Source: an uncultured Sphingomonadaceae bacterium (GTDB lineage Bacteria > Pseudomonadota > Alphaproteobacteria > Sphingomonadales > Sphingomonadaceae). From it: a stretch of 64,000 nucleotides of DNA. The translations under genes were made by a program, and so were the position numbers. Under the pieces are notes generated by a model. The model worked only from the letters and a program-made list of their open reading frames with translations. It searched no databases and had not been told where the DNA came from. Each line of letters opens with the position of its first letter. Positions within the stretch are counted from its first letter, which is position 1. Positions 54,962-63,417 of the stretch are shown here, in pieces. The stretch is from positions 9,086 through 73,085 of the forward strand of contig CAMLGC010000007.1 in the NCBI GenBank assembly GCA_946479505.1, in the 5' to 3' direction.

Positions 54962-56089
54962 ATGCCGCGGCTTCGGATGGGGATGATCGGCGGCGGGCCG
55001 GGCTCGTTCATCGGCGCGGTTCACCGCCTCGCCGCCGAGATGGACCGCGAGATCGAACTCGTCGCTGGCGCGTTCAGCAGCGATGCCGATCGGTCGCGCG
55101 CGGCAGGCGCGGACTACGGCATCGACCCGGCACGCGCCTATCCTTCGTATCGCGAGATGCTGGCGGCCGAAAGCGCGCGTGAAGACGGGGTGGATTTCAT
55201 CTCGATCGTCGCGCCCAACCACGTCCATTTGCCCGCCGCGTCAGCGGCCATCGGCGCGGGCATCGCGGTGATGAGCGACAAGCCGATGACCGCGACGCTT
55301 GCCGAAGCGCGCGTGCTTGCGGAACTCGTCGCCGACGCATCGGTGCCGTATCGACTGACCTACACCTATACCGGCTATCCGCTGGTGCGCGAGGCGCGCC
55401 GGCTCGTCGCCGAAGGCGCGCTCGGCCGCGTTCGCAAGGTGGTGGTCCATTATTCGCAAGGCTGGCTCGCCGAGCCGATCGAGCGCGCCGGCAGCAAGCA
55501 GGCCGAGTGGCGTGCGGACCCCGCGCGATCGGGCGAGGGCGGGTGCATCGCCGATATCGGCGTCCACGCCTTCAATCTGGCCGAATTCGTGAGCGGGCTG
55601 CGTGTCGAACGGATCTGCGCCGATCTCAACACGATGGTTGGCGGGCGTGCGCTCGACGACGATTGCAACATGCTGTTGCGCTTTGCCGGCGATGTGCCCG
55701 GCGCGCTGATTTCATCGCAGATCGCGGTCGGCGACCTCAACGGGCTCGCCTTGTCGATCTACGGCGAGAAGGCCGCGCTGCACTGGCGGCAGGAGGCGCC
55801 CAACGCGCTGACGCTCAACCATCTCGACGGGCGCAGCGAAACGATCCGTGCCGGCGTCGAGCAGATCGGCGCCGATGCGCGCGCGGCGACGCGCGTGCCG
55901 CCGGGGCATCCCGAGGGCTATCTCGAGGCATTCGCGAACCTGTATCGCGATTTTGCGACGCTGCTGCGCGGCGAGGGCGACGCGCCGCTGCTGCCGGGCG
56001 CCGAGGACGGCCTGCGCGGAATGGCACTCGTCTCGACCGCGGTTGCAAGCAGTCGCGCCGGCGCCGGATGGGTGCCGCTCACCGTCTGA
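54962..56089 (+). CDS. Gfo/Idh/MocA-family oxidoreductase
   Basis: 375 residues from ATG 54962 with GAGGGGGAA upstream. NAD(P) Rossmann motif GMIGGGPGSFIGAVHRLAAE, the EKP-type motif here as MSDKPMTATLAEARVL (lysine conserved), and C-terminal alpha/beta domain with CIADIGVHAFNLAEFVSGL holding the usual His. No signal peptide. It probably reduces or oxidises a keto-sugar made from the dehydrogenase product; 3-keto-glucoside metabolism is the best contextual guess. Confidence 0.9.
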   Translation: MPRLRMGMIGGGPGSFIGAVHRLAAEMDREIELVAGAFSSDADRSRAAGADYGIDPARAYPSYREMLAAESAREDGVDFISIVAPNHVHLPAASAAIGAGIAVMSDKPMTATLAEARVLAELVADASVPYRLTYTYTGYPLVREARRLVAEGALGRVRKVVVHYSQGWLAEPIERAGSKQAEWRADPARSGEGGCIADIGVHAFNLAEFVSGLRVERICADLNTMVGGRALDDDCNMLLRFAGDVPGALISSQIAVGDLNGLALSIYGEKAALHWRQEAPNALTLNHLDGRSETIRAGVEQIGADARAATRVPPGHPEGYLEAFANLYRDFATLLRGEGDAPLLPGAEDGLRGMALVSTAVASSRAGAGWVPLTV

Positions 56090-56104
56090 CGAGGGAGAGA
56101 CACG

Positions 56105-57157
56105 ATGAAGACGATCAAGGGACCGGCGATCTTTCTCGCCCAGTTCGCCGGCGATGCCGCGCCGTTCGACACGCTCGACGCGATCGGGGCCTGGGCAGCG
56201 GAGCTCGGCTACAAGGGCGTGCAGATTCCGACCTGGGACGCGCGCCTGTTCGATCTCCAGACCGCGTCCGAGAGCAAGACCTATTGCGACGACGTGCGCG
56301 GCACGCTTGCGGGGCATGGGCTCGAGATCACCGAATTGTCGACTCACCTTCAGGGCCAACTTGTCGCGGTGCATCCCGCCTACGACGCGATGTTCGACGG
56401 CTTTGCGGTGCCCGAGGTGCGCGGCGATCCCGCCCGGCGCCAGGCCTGGGCGGTCGATCAGGTGGCCCGCGCGGCGCGCGCATCGCGCCATCTCGGGCTT
56501 TCGACCGCCGTCACTTTCTCGGGCGCGCTCGCCTGGCCGTACGTGTATCCCTGGCCGCAGCGCCCCGCCGGCCTGGTCGAGACGGCGTTCGCCGAACTCG
56601 CCGCGCGCTGGCGGCCGATCCTCGATGTCCATGCCGAAAACGGCGTCGATCTCGCCTACGAAATCCACCCCGGCGAAGACCTTCACGACGGCGTCACCTT
56701 CGAGCGCTTCCTGGCGGCGGTCGGCGATCACGAGCGGTGCCATATCCTCTACGACCCGAGCCACTTCGTCCTCCAGCAGCTCGACTATCTCGCCTTCATC
56801 GATCACTACCACGACCGGATCAGGGCGTTTCACGTCAAGGATGCCGAGTTCAACCCCACCGGCCGTTCGGGCGTGTACGGCGGGTATCAGGATTGGATCG
56901 ACCGGCCGGGGCGCTTCCGCTCGCTCGGCGACGGCGAGATCGATTTCACGGGCATCTTCTCGAAGCTCGCCCAATACGATTTTGCGGGTTGGGCGGTGCT
57001 CGAATGGGAATGCGCGATGAAGCACCCCGAAGACGGCGCGCGCGAGGGTGCGCCCTTCATCGCCGATCACATCATCCGCGTGACGCCGCATGCGTTCGAC
57101 GACTTCGCCGCCGCCGGCACCGACGATGCCCTCAACCGCGCGGTGCTCGGGATCTGA
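56105..57157 (+). CDS. Sugar phosphate isomerase/epimerase family TIM-barrel protein
   Basis: 350 residues, AP-endonuclease-2 (xylose-isomerase-like) fold, cytoplasmic. Metal-site residues are recognisable: E in LAYEIHPGEDLHDG, D and H in LYDPSHFVLQQLDY, H in FHVKDAEF and the C-terminal E in VLEWECAMKHPEDG. Ribosome site GGGAGAGA. It is 15 bases after the Gfo/Idh gene and likely isomerises or cleaves the same keto-sugar. Confidence 0.9.
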   Translation: MKTIKGPAIFLAQFAGDAAPFDTLDAIGAWAAELGYKGVQIPTWDARLFDLQTASESKTYCDDVRGTLAGHGLEITELSTHLQGQLVAVHPAYDAMFDGFAVPEVRGDPARRQAWAVDQVARAARASRHLGLSTAVTFSGALAWPYVYPWPQRPAGLVETAFAELAARWRPILDVHAENGVDLAYEIHPGEDLHDGVTFERFLAAVGDHERCHILYDPSHFVLQQLDYLAFIDHYHDRIRAFHVKDAEFNPTGRSGVYGGYQDWIDRPGRFRSLGDGEIDFTGIFSKLAQYDFAGWAVLEWECAMKHPEDGAREGAPFIADHIIRVTPHAFDDFAAAGTDDALNRAVLGI

Positions 57158-57172
57158 GCGCCGGCGGGCGCG

Positions 57173-58147
57173 TCAGACGGTGAGCGTCGACAGGTAGGCG
57201 TAGTTCGCGCGCGCGGCGTCCAGCCGGGTCGTGGGGAAGGGTGCCTCCTCCTCGACGTACCAGCCGGTGATGCCCGCCTTCTTCGCAGCCGGAAGCAGGG
57301 TCGCCCAGTCGAGAACGCCCTGGCCCGGGACCGCGGGAACCTGCTTGAAGGCATAGTTCGGCACGGTTTCGGGTGCGATGTCCTTCATGTGGATCATACG
57401 GAAGCGCCCCGGATGCGCGTTCAGGATCGCCACGGGGTCGTGCCCCGCCGCGGCGACCCAGCCGACGTCGATCTCGAACGCAACCAGCGAAGGATCGGTG
57501 TGCGCCAGAAGCAGATCGAACCCGGTGGTATCGCCGACGCGATTGAACTCGAGATTGTGGTTGTGGTGCGCGATGCCGATCCCGGCACGCTTGAGGACGG
57601 CCCCCGTTTCGTTGAGCGTGTCGGCATAATGTTTCCAGTCGTCCGCCGTCATTTTTGCGGCAAGACGAACGAACCAGGCGCCCAGGTCCTCGCCGGCGCG
57701 CGGAGGCCCGAGCCGCTCGGGCACGTCGAACAGGCTGGGGACGACCCATTCTAGGCCGATCGTGTGCGCCGCCTCGATCTGCTCGTCGAGACCCGTCGTC
57801 AGGTTGGGGCCGCTCGGGGTTCGGAACGATGTCTGGGTGCTGTGGGCGATGAGACCGGCGCGCTTGAGTGCATCGCGTATCTCGGCCGGGCTGTGATCGG
57901 CAAGCGTCAGCAGCTCGACGGTGCGATAGCCGATTCCGGCGACCGCCGCGAAGGTCGCATCGAGGTCCTTCAACATCTCGGTGCCGAGCGTGTAGATCTG
58001 AAGGCCGATCGGCTCGCCCCCCGGGCCGAAGAAGCGCCGCGGCACGCCCGCCATCGCCGGCACGGCCGCTGCCGCCGCTCCCAGCATCAACGCCCCGAGC
58101 ATGGTGCGGCGCGTCGCGGTGGCCGGGAGCGTGCTGCACTTCTTCAT
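57173..58147 (-). CDS. Exported sugar phosphate isomerase/epimerase family protein (Tat signal)
   Basis: 324 residues from ATG 58147 (GGAAGAG upstream). Twin-arginine signal TATRRTMLGALMLGAAAAAV. TIM-barrel metal residues: H in IAHHNHNLEFNR with E, D in FEIDVGWVAAAGHDPV, H in MIHMKDI, E in WYVEEEAPFP. A periplasmic member of a normally cytoplasmic family, convergent with the cytoplasmic paralogue. It could act on keto-glycosides formed by the periplasmic GMC dehydrogenase. Confidence 0.88.
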   Translation of the reverse strand: MKKCSTLPATATRRTMLGALMLGAAAAAVPAMAGVPRRFFGPGGEPIGLQIYTLGTEMLKDLDATFAAVAGIGYRTVELLTLADHSPAEIRDALKRAGLIAHSTQTSFRTPSGPNLTTGLDEQIEAAHTIGLEWVVPSLFDVPERLGPPRAGEDLGAWFVRLAAKMTADDWKHYADTLNETGAVLKRAGIGIAHHNHNLEFNRVGDTTGFDLLLAHTDPSLVAFEIDVGWVAAAGHDPVAILNAHPGRFRMIHMKDIAPETVPNYAFKQVPAVPGQGVLDWATLLPAAKKAGITGWYVEEEAPFPTTRLDAARANYAYLSTLTV

Positions 58148-58216
58148 GGCATCTCTTCCTGATCCTGGTTCAAAACACCCTAGTTGACCCGGTCTCCTTT
58201 GCCCAGCAAAAGAAAC

Positions 58217-58238
58217 CATATTGTATGACGTTTTATGA
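58217..58238. promoter_or_regulatory. Operator-like repeats between the Tat isomerase and the SDR operon
   Basis: CATA-TTG-TATG (58217-58227) is a short palindrome overlapping two TATGA repeats spaced 10 bases (58224 and 58234). The patch is AT-rich in a GC-rich background, suiting a GntR/FadR site; a gntR gene lies in the downstream operon. Confidence 0.4.
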
Positions 58239-58248
58239 GCACGACTGA

Positions 58249-58977
58249 ATGGACAGATTGAGCGGCAAGACCTGCGTCGTCACCGGCGCCGCGCAAGGGA
58301 TCGGACGCGCGATCGCGGACCGATTTCTCGCTGAAGGGGCGGAGGTGATCGCCGTCGACCGGCGGTTGCCCGAAGGCCCGGCGGCGGATGGTTGGCGGCC
58401 GATCGCACTCGATGTCACCGACGAGGCCGGCGTCGCCGCGCTGGCCCGCGCGCATCCGCAGGCATCGGTGCTCGTCAACTGCGTCGGCCATGTTGCCGAA
58501 GGGGCGATCCTCGAGTGCGCGCCCGCCGACTTCGATCGCAGCATCGCGATCAACGTGCGCACCGCGATGCTGATGATCCAGGCGTTTCTCCCGGCGATGC
58601 TCGAGCGCAACAACGGCGCGATCATCAACATCGCGTCGGTCGTCTCGTCGGTGATGGCGGCGCCGAACCGTTTTGCATACGCCACCGGCAAGGCGGCGTT
58701 GATCGGCCTCACCATGTCGGTCGCGCGCGACTATGTCGATCGCGGGATTCGCTGCAACGCGATCAGCCCCGGCACCGTCGATACGCCGTCGCTTCACGAG
58801 CGCTTCGCCGCCTCCGGCGATCCGGCCGCGGCGCGCGCGGCGTTCGTCGCGCGACAACCGATGGGGCGCCTCGGCGACGCAGCGGAAATCGCCGCAACGG
58901 CATTGCTGCTCGCGTCGGACGATGCGCGCTTCATGACCGGCAGCAATGTCGTCATCGACGGAGGAATGAGCTTGTGA
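58249..58977 (+). CDS. SDR oxidoreductase (2-keto-3-deoxy-L-fuconate dehydrogenase-like)
   Basis: 242 residues. MDRLSGKTCVVTGAAQGIGR holds the cofactor motif, VIAVDRR gives an aspartate suited to NAD, catalytic S (IASVVSS) and YATGKAAL are present, and the end is FMTGSNVVIDGGMSL. The N-terminal pattern resembles dehydrogenases acting on 2-keto-3-deoxy sugar acids. No strong ribosome site precedes the ATG, which is near the start of the transcript. First gene of a five-gene operon. Confidence 0.87.
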   Translation: MDRLSGKTCVVTGAAQGIGRAIADRFLAEGAEVIAVDRRLPEGPAADGWRPIALDVTDEAGVAALARAHPQASVLVNCVGHVAEGAILECAPADFDRSIAINVRTAMLMIQAFLPAMLERNNGAIINIASVVSSVMAAPNRFAYATGKAALIGLTMSVARDYVDRGIRCNAISPGTVDTPSLHERFAASGDPAAARAAFVARQPMGRLGDAAEIAATALLLASDDARFMTGSNVVIDGGMSL

Positions 58978-59717
58978 GCCGCAGGTTGGCAATCGTCACC
59001 GGGGGCGGTGCGGGGATCGGCCGCCATCTGGTCGGTGCGCTCGTCGAGGCCGGCTATGCCGTCGCTACCAGCGATCGCGACCCCGCCGGCGATGTTTGCG
59101 AGCACGTGTTCGCCTGCGGCTGCGACGTCGGCGTCAAGGGGGATGTCGACCGCTTCGTCGCGGCGGCATGCGATTGGCACGGCGGCGCGCCCGATCTGCT
59201 CGTCAACAATGCGGGGATCCAGACCTGGGCATCGCTGCTCGATCTGGCGGAGGCGGATTGGGACGCAGTGATCCGGACCAATCTCAAGGGATGCTTCCTC
59301 AACACCCAGGCCGTCGCGCGCGCGATGCGCGATGCCGGGCAGGGCGGGGCGATCGTCAACATCGGCTCGGGCTGCAACAAGCTCGCCTTCCCCAAGCTCG
59401 TCGACTACACCGCATCCAAGGGCGGGATCGAGCAGTTCACCAAGACCGCCGCGGTCGAGCTGGGGCCGTTGGGCATTACCGTCAATTGCGTGGCGCCGGG
59501 TGCGATCCGCACCGAACGGACGGCGGACGAGGCCCCCGACTACGAAGCGGCCTGGGCGCGCGCCACGCCGCTCGGCCGGGTCGGCACGCCTGACGACGTC
59601 GTGGGCGCCGTGCTGTTCTTCGCCGGCCCCGCCGCCGCATTCGTCACCGGCCAGACGCTGTGGGTCGACGGCGGCGCCTTCACGCGTGCCAATTGGCCCT
59701 ATTCCGATGCGGCCTGA
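58974..59717 (+). CDS. SDR oxidoreductase (sugar dehydrogenase-like)
   Basis: 247 residues from a GTG that overlaps the preceding stop as GTGA. TGGGAGIGRHLVGALVEAGY cofactor motif, NNAG, catalytic S (NIGSGCNKLAF) and YTASKGGIEQF, ending FVTGQTLWVDGGAFTR. It may oxidise the free sugar (for example a deoxy-hexose) to its lactone. It overlaps the gntR start by 11 bases. Confidence 0.87.
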   Translation: MSRRLAIVTGGGAGIGRHLVGALVEAGYAVATSDRDPAGDVCEHVFACGCDVGVKGDVDRFVAAACDWHGGAPDLLVNNAGIQTWASLLDLAEADWDAVIRTNLKGCFLNTQAVARAMRDAGQGGAIVNIGSGCNKLAFPKLVDYTASKGGIEQFTKTAAVELGPLGITVNCVAPGAIRTERTADEAPDYEAAWARATPLGRVGTPDDVVGAVLFFAGPAAAFVTGQTLWVDGGAFTRANWPYSDAA

Positions 59718-60492
59718 GCGGGTGGCGAGCACTGCCGTGCCGGCGTTCGCGGGCAGCGGCGATCGCGTGATGTCCGCGCACGATCATATCGCGCGAGCGC
59801 TCGCGACCGATATCCTCGCCGGCCGATTGGCGCCCGGGGAAACGCTGCCGCCCGAAGCCGAGCTGCTGGCGCGCTTCGCGGTATCGCGCCCGGTGCTGCG
59901 CGAGGTGATCAAGACGCTCGCCGCAAAGGGGTTCGTTCGGCCGCGAGCGCGGGTCGGCACGCGCGTGCTGCCGATGTCGCGCTGGACGATGTTCGACGCG
60001 GACGTGCTCCGCTGGAAGCTCGCGCTCGGCTACGACGTGCGGTTCCGCGACGAGATCGCCGAAGTGCGGCGCGCGATCGAGCCGCGCGCGGCCGCGCTCG
60101 CGGCACGGCACGCCGCGGCGGACGATCTCGCCCGTATGCGCGCGGCGCTGACCGCGATGGCCGATGCCGGCAATACGCCGCACCGCTTCGCCGCCGCGGA
60201 TCTCGATTTTCACGTGGCGATCCTGTCGGCATCGGGCAACTCGCTCATCCGGTCGATCGGCGGGATCGTCGAAACGGCGCTCGTCGCGTCGTTCACGCGC
60301 AATCACGCGATCAACGAAAGCAGCGTGCTCGCCCACAGCCTCGCGCTGCACACGCGGATTGTCGATGCGATCGAAGCCGGCGACGGCGCGGGTGCCGCAG
60401 CGGCGATGCTTGCCGTGATCGATCTCGGAACCTCGCGAATCCACGTCGACGAAGTGGCGGCATCGCCAGGGGTCGACGAGGCGAGAGCATGA
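59707..60492 (+). CDS. GntR/FadR-family transcriptional regulator
   Basis: 261 residues from ATG 59707; ATG 59770 (MSAHDHIARALATDI) is an alternative start. Winged helix-turn-helix LPPEAELLARFAVSRPVLRE and LAAKGFVRPRARVGTRVLP, then the FCD sensor domain with metal-type residues in DLDFHVAILSASGN and LALHTRIVDAI. It probably represses its own operon in response to a sugar acid. Confidence 0.92.
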   Translation: MRPERVASTAVPAFAGSGDRVMSAHDHIARALATDILAGRLAPGETLPPEAELLARFAVSRPVLREVIKTLAAKGFVRPRARVGTRVLPMSRWTMFDADVLRWKLALGYDVRFRDEIAEVRRAIEPRAAALAARHAAADDLARMRAALTAMADAGNTPHRFAAADLDFHVAILSASGNSLIRSIGGIVETALVASFTRNHAINESSVLAHSLALHTRIVDAIEAGDGAGAAAAMLAVIDLGTSRIHVDEVAASPGVDEARA

Positions 60493-60582
60493 AGCTGGTG
60501 CGACCTTGGTCAACGATCTGTTGATGTGGCGCGTCGTGGCCCAAATCGGGATCGCCCCGGCGGCGCGGCAGGAGCTCGTTCG

Positions 60583-62289
60583 ATGAACGATGCGCAGTCC
60601 CGCACGGATTTTCTCTGGTCGCTGCGCGCGATCGTCGGCAGACGGCATGTCCTGACGCATTCGCGCCAAACGCACCGCTATCGAACGGGCTTTCGCTTCG
60701 GGGACGGCGACGCTCTTGCCGTGGTGAGACCCGGCACGCTGCTGGAACAATGGCGCGTTCTGGAGCTCTGTATCCGGGCGGATGTCGTCGTGATCTCGCA
60801 GGCGTCGAATACCGGCCTGACCGGCGGTTCCACACCGGCCACCGGCGGGTACGATCGCGATGTCGTCATCGTGAGCCTCACGCGGCTCAAGGGCATTTTT
60901 CTGATCGACGGCGGGCGGCAGGTCATCTGCCTGCCCGGCGCCACACTCGATGCGCTCGAACGGCGGCTGCGGCCGATCGGCCGGGAACCGCACTCGGTCA
61001 TCGGCTCCTCCTGCTTCGGGGCTTCGGTGATCGGAGGCATTTGCAACAACTCCGGCGGTGCGCTCACGCGGCGGGGCCCCGCTTTTACGCAGATGTCGCT
61101 TTTTGCGCAGGTCGACGCCGCGGGCGAGCTGCGGCTGGTCAATCATCTTGGCATCTCGCTCGGCGATACCCCGCACGAGATCCTCGCCCGGTTGCAGGAA
61201 GGAAGATTCGATCCCGCGGTGGGGCATGGCGCGCGCGTCGCGAGCGACGTCGACTATTCGCGGCACGTGCGCGATGTCGATGCCGACACGCCGGCGCGTT
61301 TCAACGCAGATACCCGCCGCCTGTTCGAGGCATCGGGCTCGGCGGGCAAGCTCATGGTCTTCGCAGTGCGGCTCGATACGTTCGAGGCGGAGCCGAATAG
61401 CAGGACCTTCTATATAGGCTGCAACGATCCCGCCGATCTCGGCCGGCTGCGAAGGCTGATCCTTCGGGAATCCGCCTCGCTTCCGATCGCGGGCGAATAT
61501 CTGCACCGCGACGCGTTCGATCTCGCCGACCGGTACGGCAAGGATCAGTTCCTGCTGATCGAAAGGCTCGGAACCGACCGGTTGCCGTCCTTCTTCGCGC
61601 TGAAGAGCCGATTCGACGCTGCTGTGTCGCGCGTGCGCTGGTTGCCCGCCAATCTCTCGGATCGCCTGTTGTTCGCGCTCGGACGACTCTGGCGCGATCA
61701 TCTGCCGCCACGGCTGCGCGTCTGGCGCAGGCATTTCGCGCATCATCTGGCTCTTCGCATATCGGAGGATGCCGTGGGCGAGATGCGCGCGCTTCTCGAA
61801 CGGTGGCAAGGTGCGGAGAAGGCGGACAGAGATTCGTTCGAATGCACACCGGTCGAGGCGCGCAAGGCCTTCCTGCACCGGTTCGTCATCGCAGGGGCGG
61901 CCGTGCGCTACCGGGCGATCCATCCGTCGGAAACGGCGGGAATCGTTGCGCTCGACGTGGCGCTGCGGCGCAACGAGCGCGACTGGTTCGAAACGCTGCC
62001 CGAGGATCTCGATGCGGCGTTGATTCACAAGATCTATTACGGCCACTTTCTCTGCCATGTTCTTCATCAGGACTATATCGTGGCCCGCGGCCGTGATTGC
62101 CTCGCGATCGAACACCGGATGTGGCGCCTGCTCGACCAACGCGGCGCCCGCTATCCGGCGGAACACAATGTCGGTCAGGTCTATTCCGCAGAGCCCGTGC
62201 TCGCCGACTTCTACCGCACGCTCGACCCCGGCAATCGGTTCAATGCCGGGATCGGCTGTACGTCCAAAAGGCGGCATTATTCGGAATAA
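60583..62289 (+). CDS. dld: D-lactate dehydrogenase, quinone-dependent (Dld type)
   Basis: 568 residues (E. coli Dld is of similar size) from ATG 60583, with GGAG 9-12 bases upstream. N-terminal PCMH-type FAD domain (VVISQASNTGLTGGSTPATG, then SVIGSSCFGASVIGGICNNS), followed by the Dld-specific membrane-binding domain (HHLALRISEDAVGEMRALLE, HRFVIAGAAVRYRAIHPSET, HNVGQVYSAEPVLADFYRTL). It oxidises D-lactate to pyruvate at the inner membrane, feeding electrons to quinone. Its place between a sugar-acid regulator and an FAH hydrolase suggests lactate is a product of this pathway. Confidence 0.92.
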   Translation: MNDAQSRTDFLWSLRAIVGRRHVLTHSRQTHRYRTGFRFGDGDALAVVRPGTLLEQWRVLELCIRADVVVISQASNTGLTGGSTPATGGYDRDVVIVSLTRLKGIFLIDGGRQVICLPGATLDALERRLRPIGREPHSVIGSSCFGASVIGGICNNSGGALTRRGPAFTQMSLFAQVDAAGELRLVNHLGISLGDTPHEILARLQEGRFDPAVGHGARVASDVDYSRHVRDVDADTPARFNADTRRLFEASGSAGKLMVFAVRLDTFEAEPNSRTFYIGCNDPADLGRLRRLILRESASLPIAGEYLHRDAFDLADRYGKDQFLLIERLGTDRLPSFFALKSRFDAAVSRVRWLPANLSDRLLFALGRLWRDHLPPRLRVWRRHFAHHLALRISEDAVGEMRALLERWQGAEKADRDSFECTPVEARKAFLHRFVIAGAAVRYRAIHPSETAGIVALDVALRRNERDWFETLPEDLDAALIHKIYYGHFLCHVLHQDYIVARGRDCLAIEHRMWRLLDQRGARYPAEHNVGQVYSAEPVLADFYRTLDPGNRFNAGIGCTSKRRHYSE

Positions 62290-62366
62290 AGCCGTCCGGT
62301 TTTCGCTCCTCTTGTCTGCGCATCGCGCCGACCATGCCATCGCAACGCAAGCTCGAAGGAATACGC

Positions 62367-63212
62367 ATGAAACTCTGTCGATTTGGCAAGGCCGGGCAGG
62401 AGAAGCCGGGTGTGGTCGACGCGAACGGCCAAGTCCGGGACCTTTCGTCCATCGTCGCCGATATCGGACCCGCCGAGCTCTCGCCGGAGCGGCTTCGGGA
62501 ATTCGCCGATCTCGATCTGGAAACGCTGCCTTTGATCGAGGCGCCGGGGCGGCTCGGTCCGCCCTTCGCCGGGACGAGGCAATTCCTCGCGATCGGGCTC
62601 AACTATTCCGATCACGCACGCGAATCGAACATGGAGATTCCGGCCGAGCCCGTGATGTTCACCAAGGCGGTGAGCTGCATTCAGGGGCCGAATGATCCGG
62701 TCGCCATTCCGCGCGGCTCCTGCAAAACCGATTGGGAGGTCGAACTCGGCGTTGTGATCGGAACGACGGCTTCGTGTGTCACCGAGGCGGACGCGCTAAG
62801 CCACGTTGCCGGCTATTGCATCGTCAACGACGTTTCGGAGCGCGAATATCAGCTCGAGCGCTGCGGAACCTGGGACAAAGGCAAGGGCTGCCCGACTTTC
62901 GGGCCGGTGGGGCCATGGCTGGTGACTGCCGACGAGGTAGGAGATCCGCAGGCGCTTTCGATGTGGCTCGACGTCAATGGCGAACGCCGCCAGACGGGCA
63001 GCACCCGGACGATGATCTTCGGCGTCGCTCAGATCGTGTCCTATCTGTCGCAATTCATGACGCTGCTGCCAGGGGATATCATCACGACCGGGACACCGCC
63101 CGGCGTTGGTATGGGTCAAAAACCGACACCGCGGTACCTGAAGGCGGGCGATACGATGGCGCTGGGGATCGAAGGGCTCGGCGAGCAGTGCCAGAATGTG
63201 GTGGGCGGATAG
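62367..63212 (+). CDS. Fumarylacetoacetate hydrolase-family protein (2,4-diketo-3-deoxy-sugar acid hydrolase-like)
   Basis: 281 residues from ATG 62367, with AAGGA upstream. FAH-fold motifs: FLAIGLNYSDHARESNMEIP, DWEVELGVVIG (metal Glu), CIVNDVSEREYQLE, and LPGDIITTGTPPGVGMGQKP. The closest functional group I recognise is that of 2,4-diketo-3-deoxy-L-fuconate/L-rhamnonate hydrolases, which yield pyruvate plus lactate. Ureidoglycolate lyase is sometimes annotated for the same family but does not fit the neighbours. Confidence 0.88.
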   Translation: MKLCRFGKAGQEKPGVVDANGQVRDLSSIVADIGPAELSPERLREFADLDLETLPLIEAPGRLGPPFAGTRQFLAIGLNYSDHARESNMEIPAEPVMFTKAVSCIQGPNDPVAIPRGSCKTDWEVELGVVIGTTASCVTEADALSHVAGYCIVNDVSEREYQLERCGTWDKGKGCPTFGPVGPWLVTADEVGDPQALSMWLDVNGERRQTGSTRTMIFGVAQIVSYLSQFMTLLPGDIITTGTPPGVGMGQKPTPRYLKAGDTMALGIEGLGEQCQNVVGG

Positions 63213-63303
63213 CGGGAAGATGCGCGCGGATGATTCCGACTGATGTGGATGGAACACGCTCTGTTCTCGGCTAGCGACGTCCGGCTGCTTTGAGCCAGTT
63301 TTC

Positions 63304-63309
63304 TTGACA
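63304..63309 (+). promoter_or_regulatory. Perfect -35 hexamer before the last gene
   Basis: TTGACA occurs 109 bases before the final gene. No convincing -10 is found at 16-19 bases spacing (AATGCC at 17), so this is only a partial match. The AT-rich run CTAAAAAATG follows. Confidence 0.3.
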
Positions 63310-63417
63310 CGCATCTCTCCCTAAAAAATGCCTACCCGCTCTTAACCAGTTGGTTCTACGGTGGAACAGGGCGCGTCAGACCCGGGGCGCAACGGGTCGT
63401 GAGGGAGAAGTACTAAG

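Noticed and set aside
59680..62340. 886-codon ORF antisense to the GntR and Dld genes
   Set aside because: Low-complexity Arg/Ala/Asp-rich translation without recognisable domains, covering two well-supported genes on the other strand.
62367..63212. Ureidoglycolate lyase assignment for the FAH-family gene
   Set aside because: No purine or allantoin genes are nearby; the two SDRs, GntR regulator and Dld fit a sugar-acid route better.
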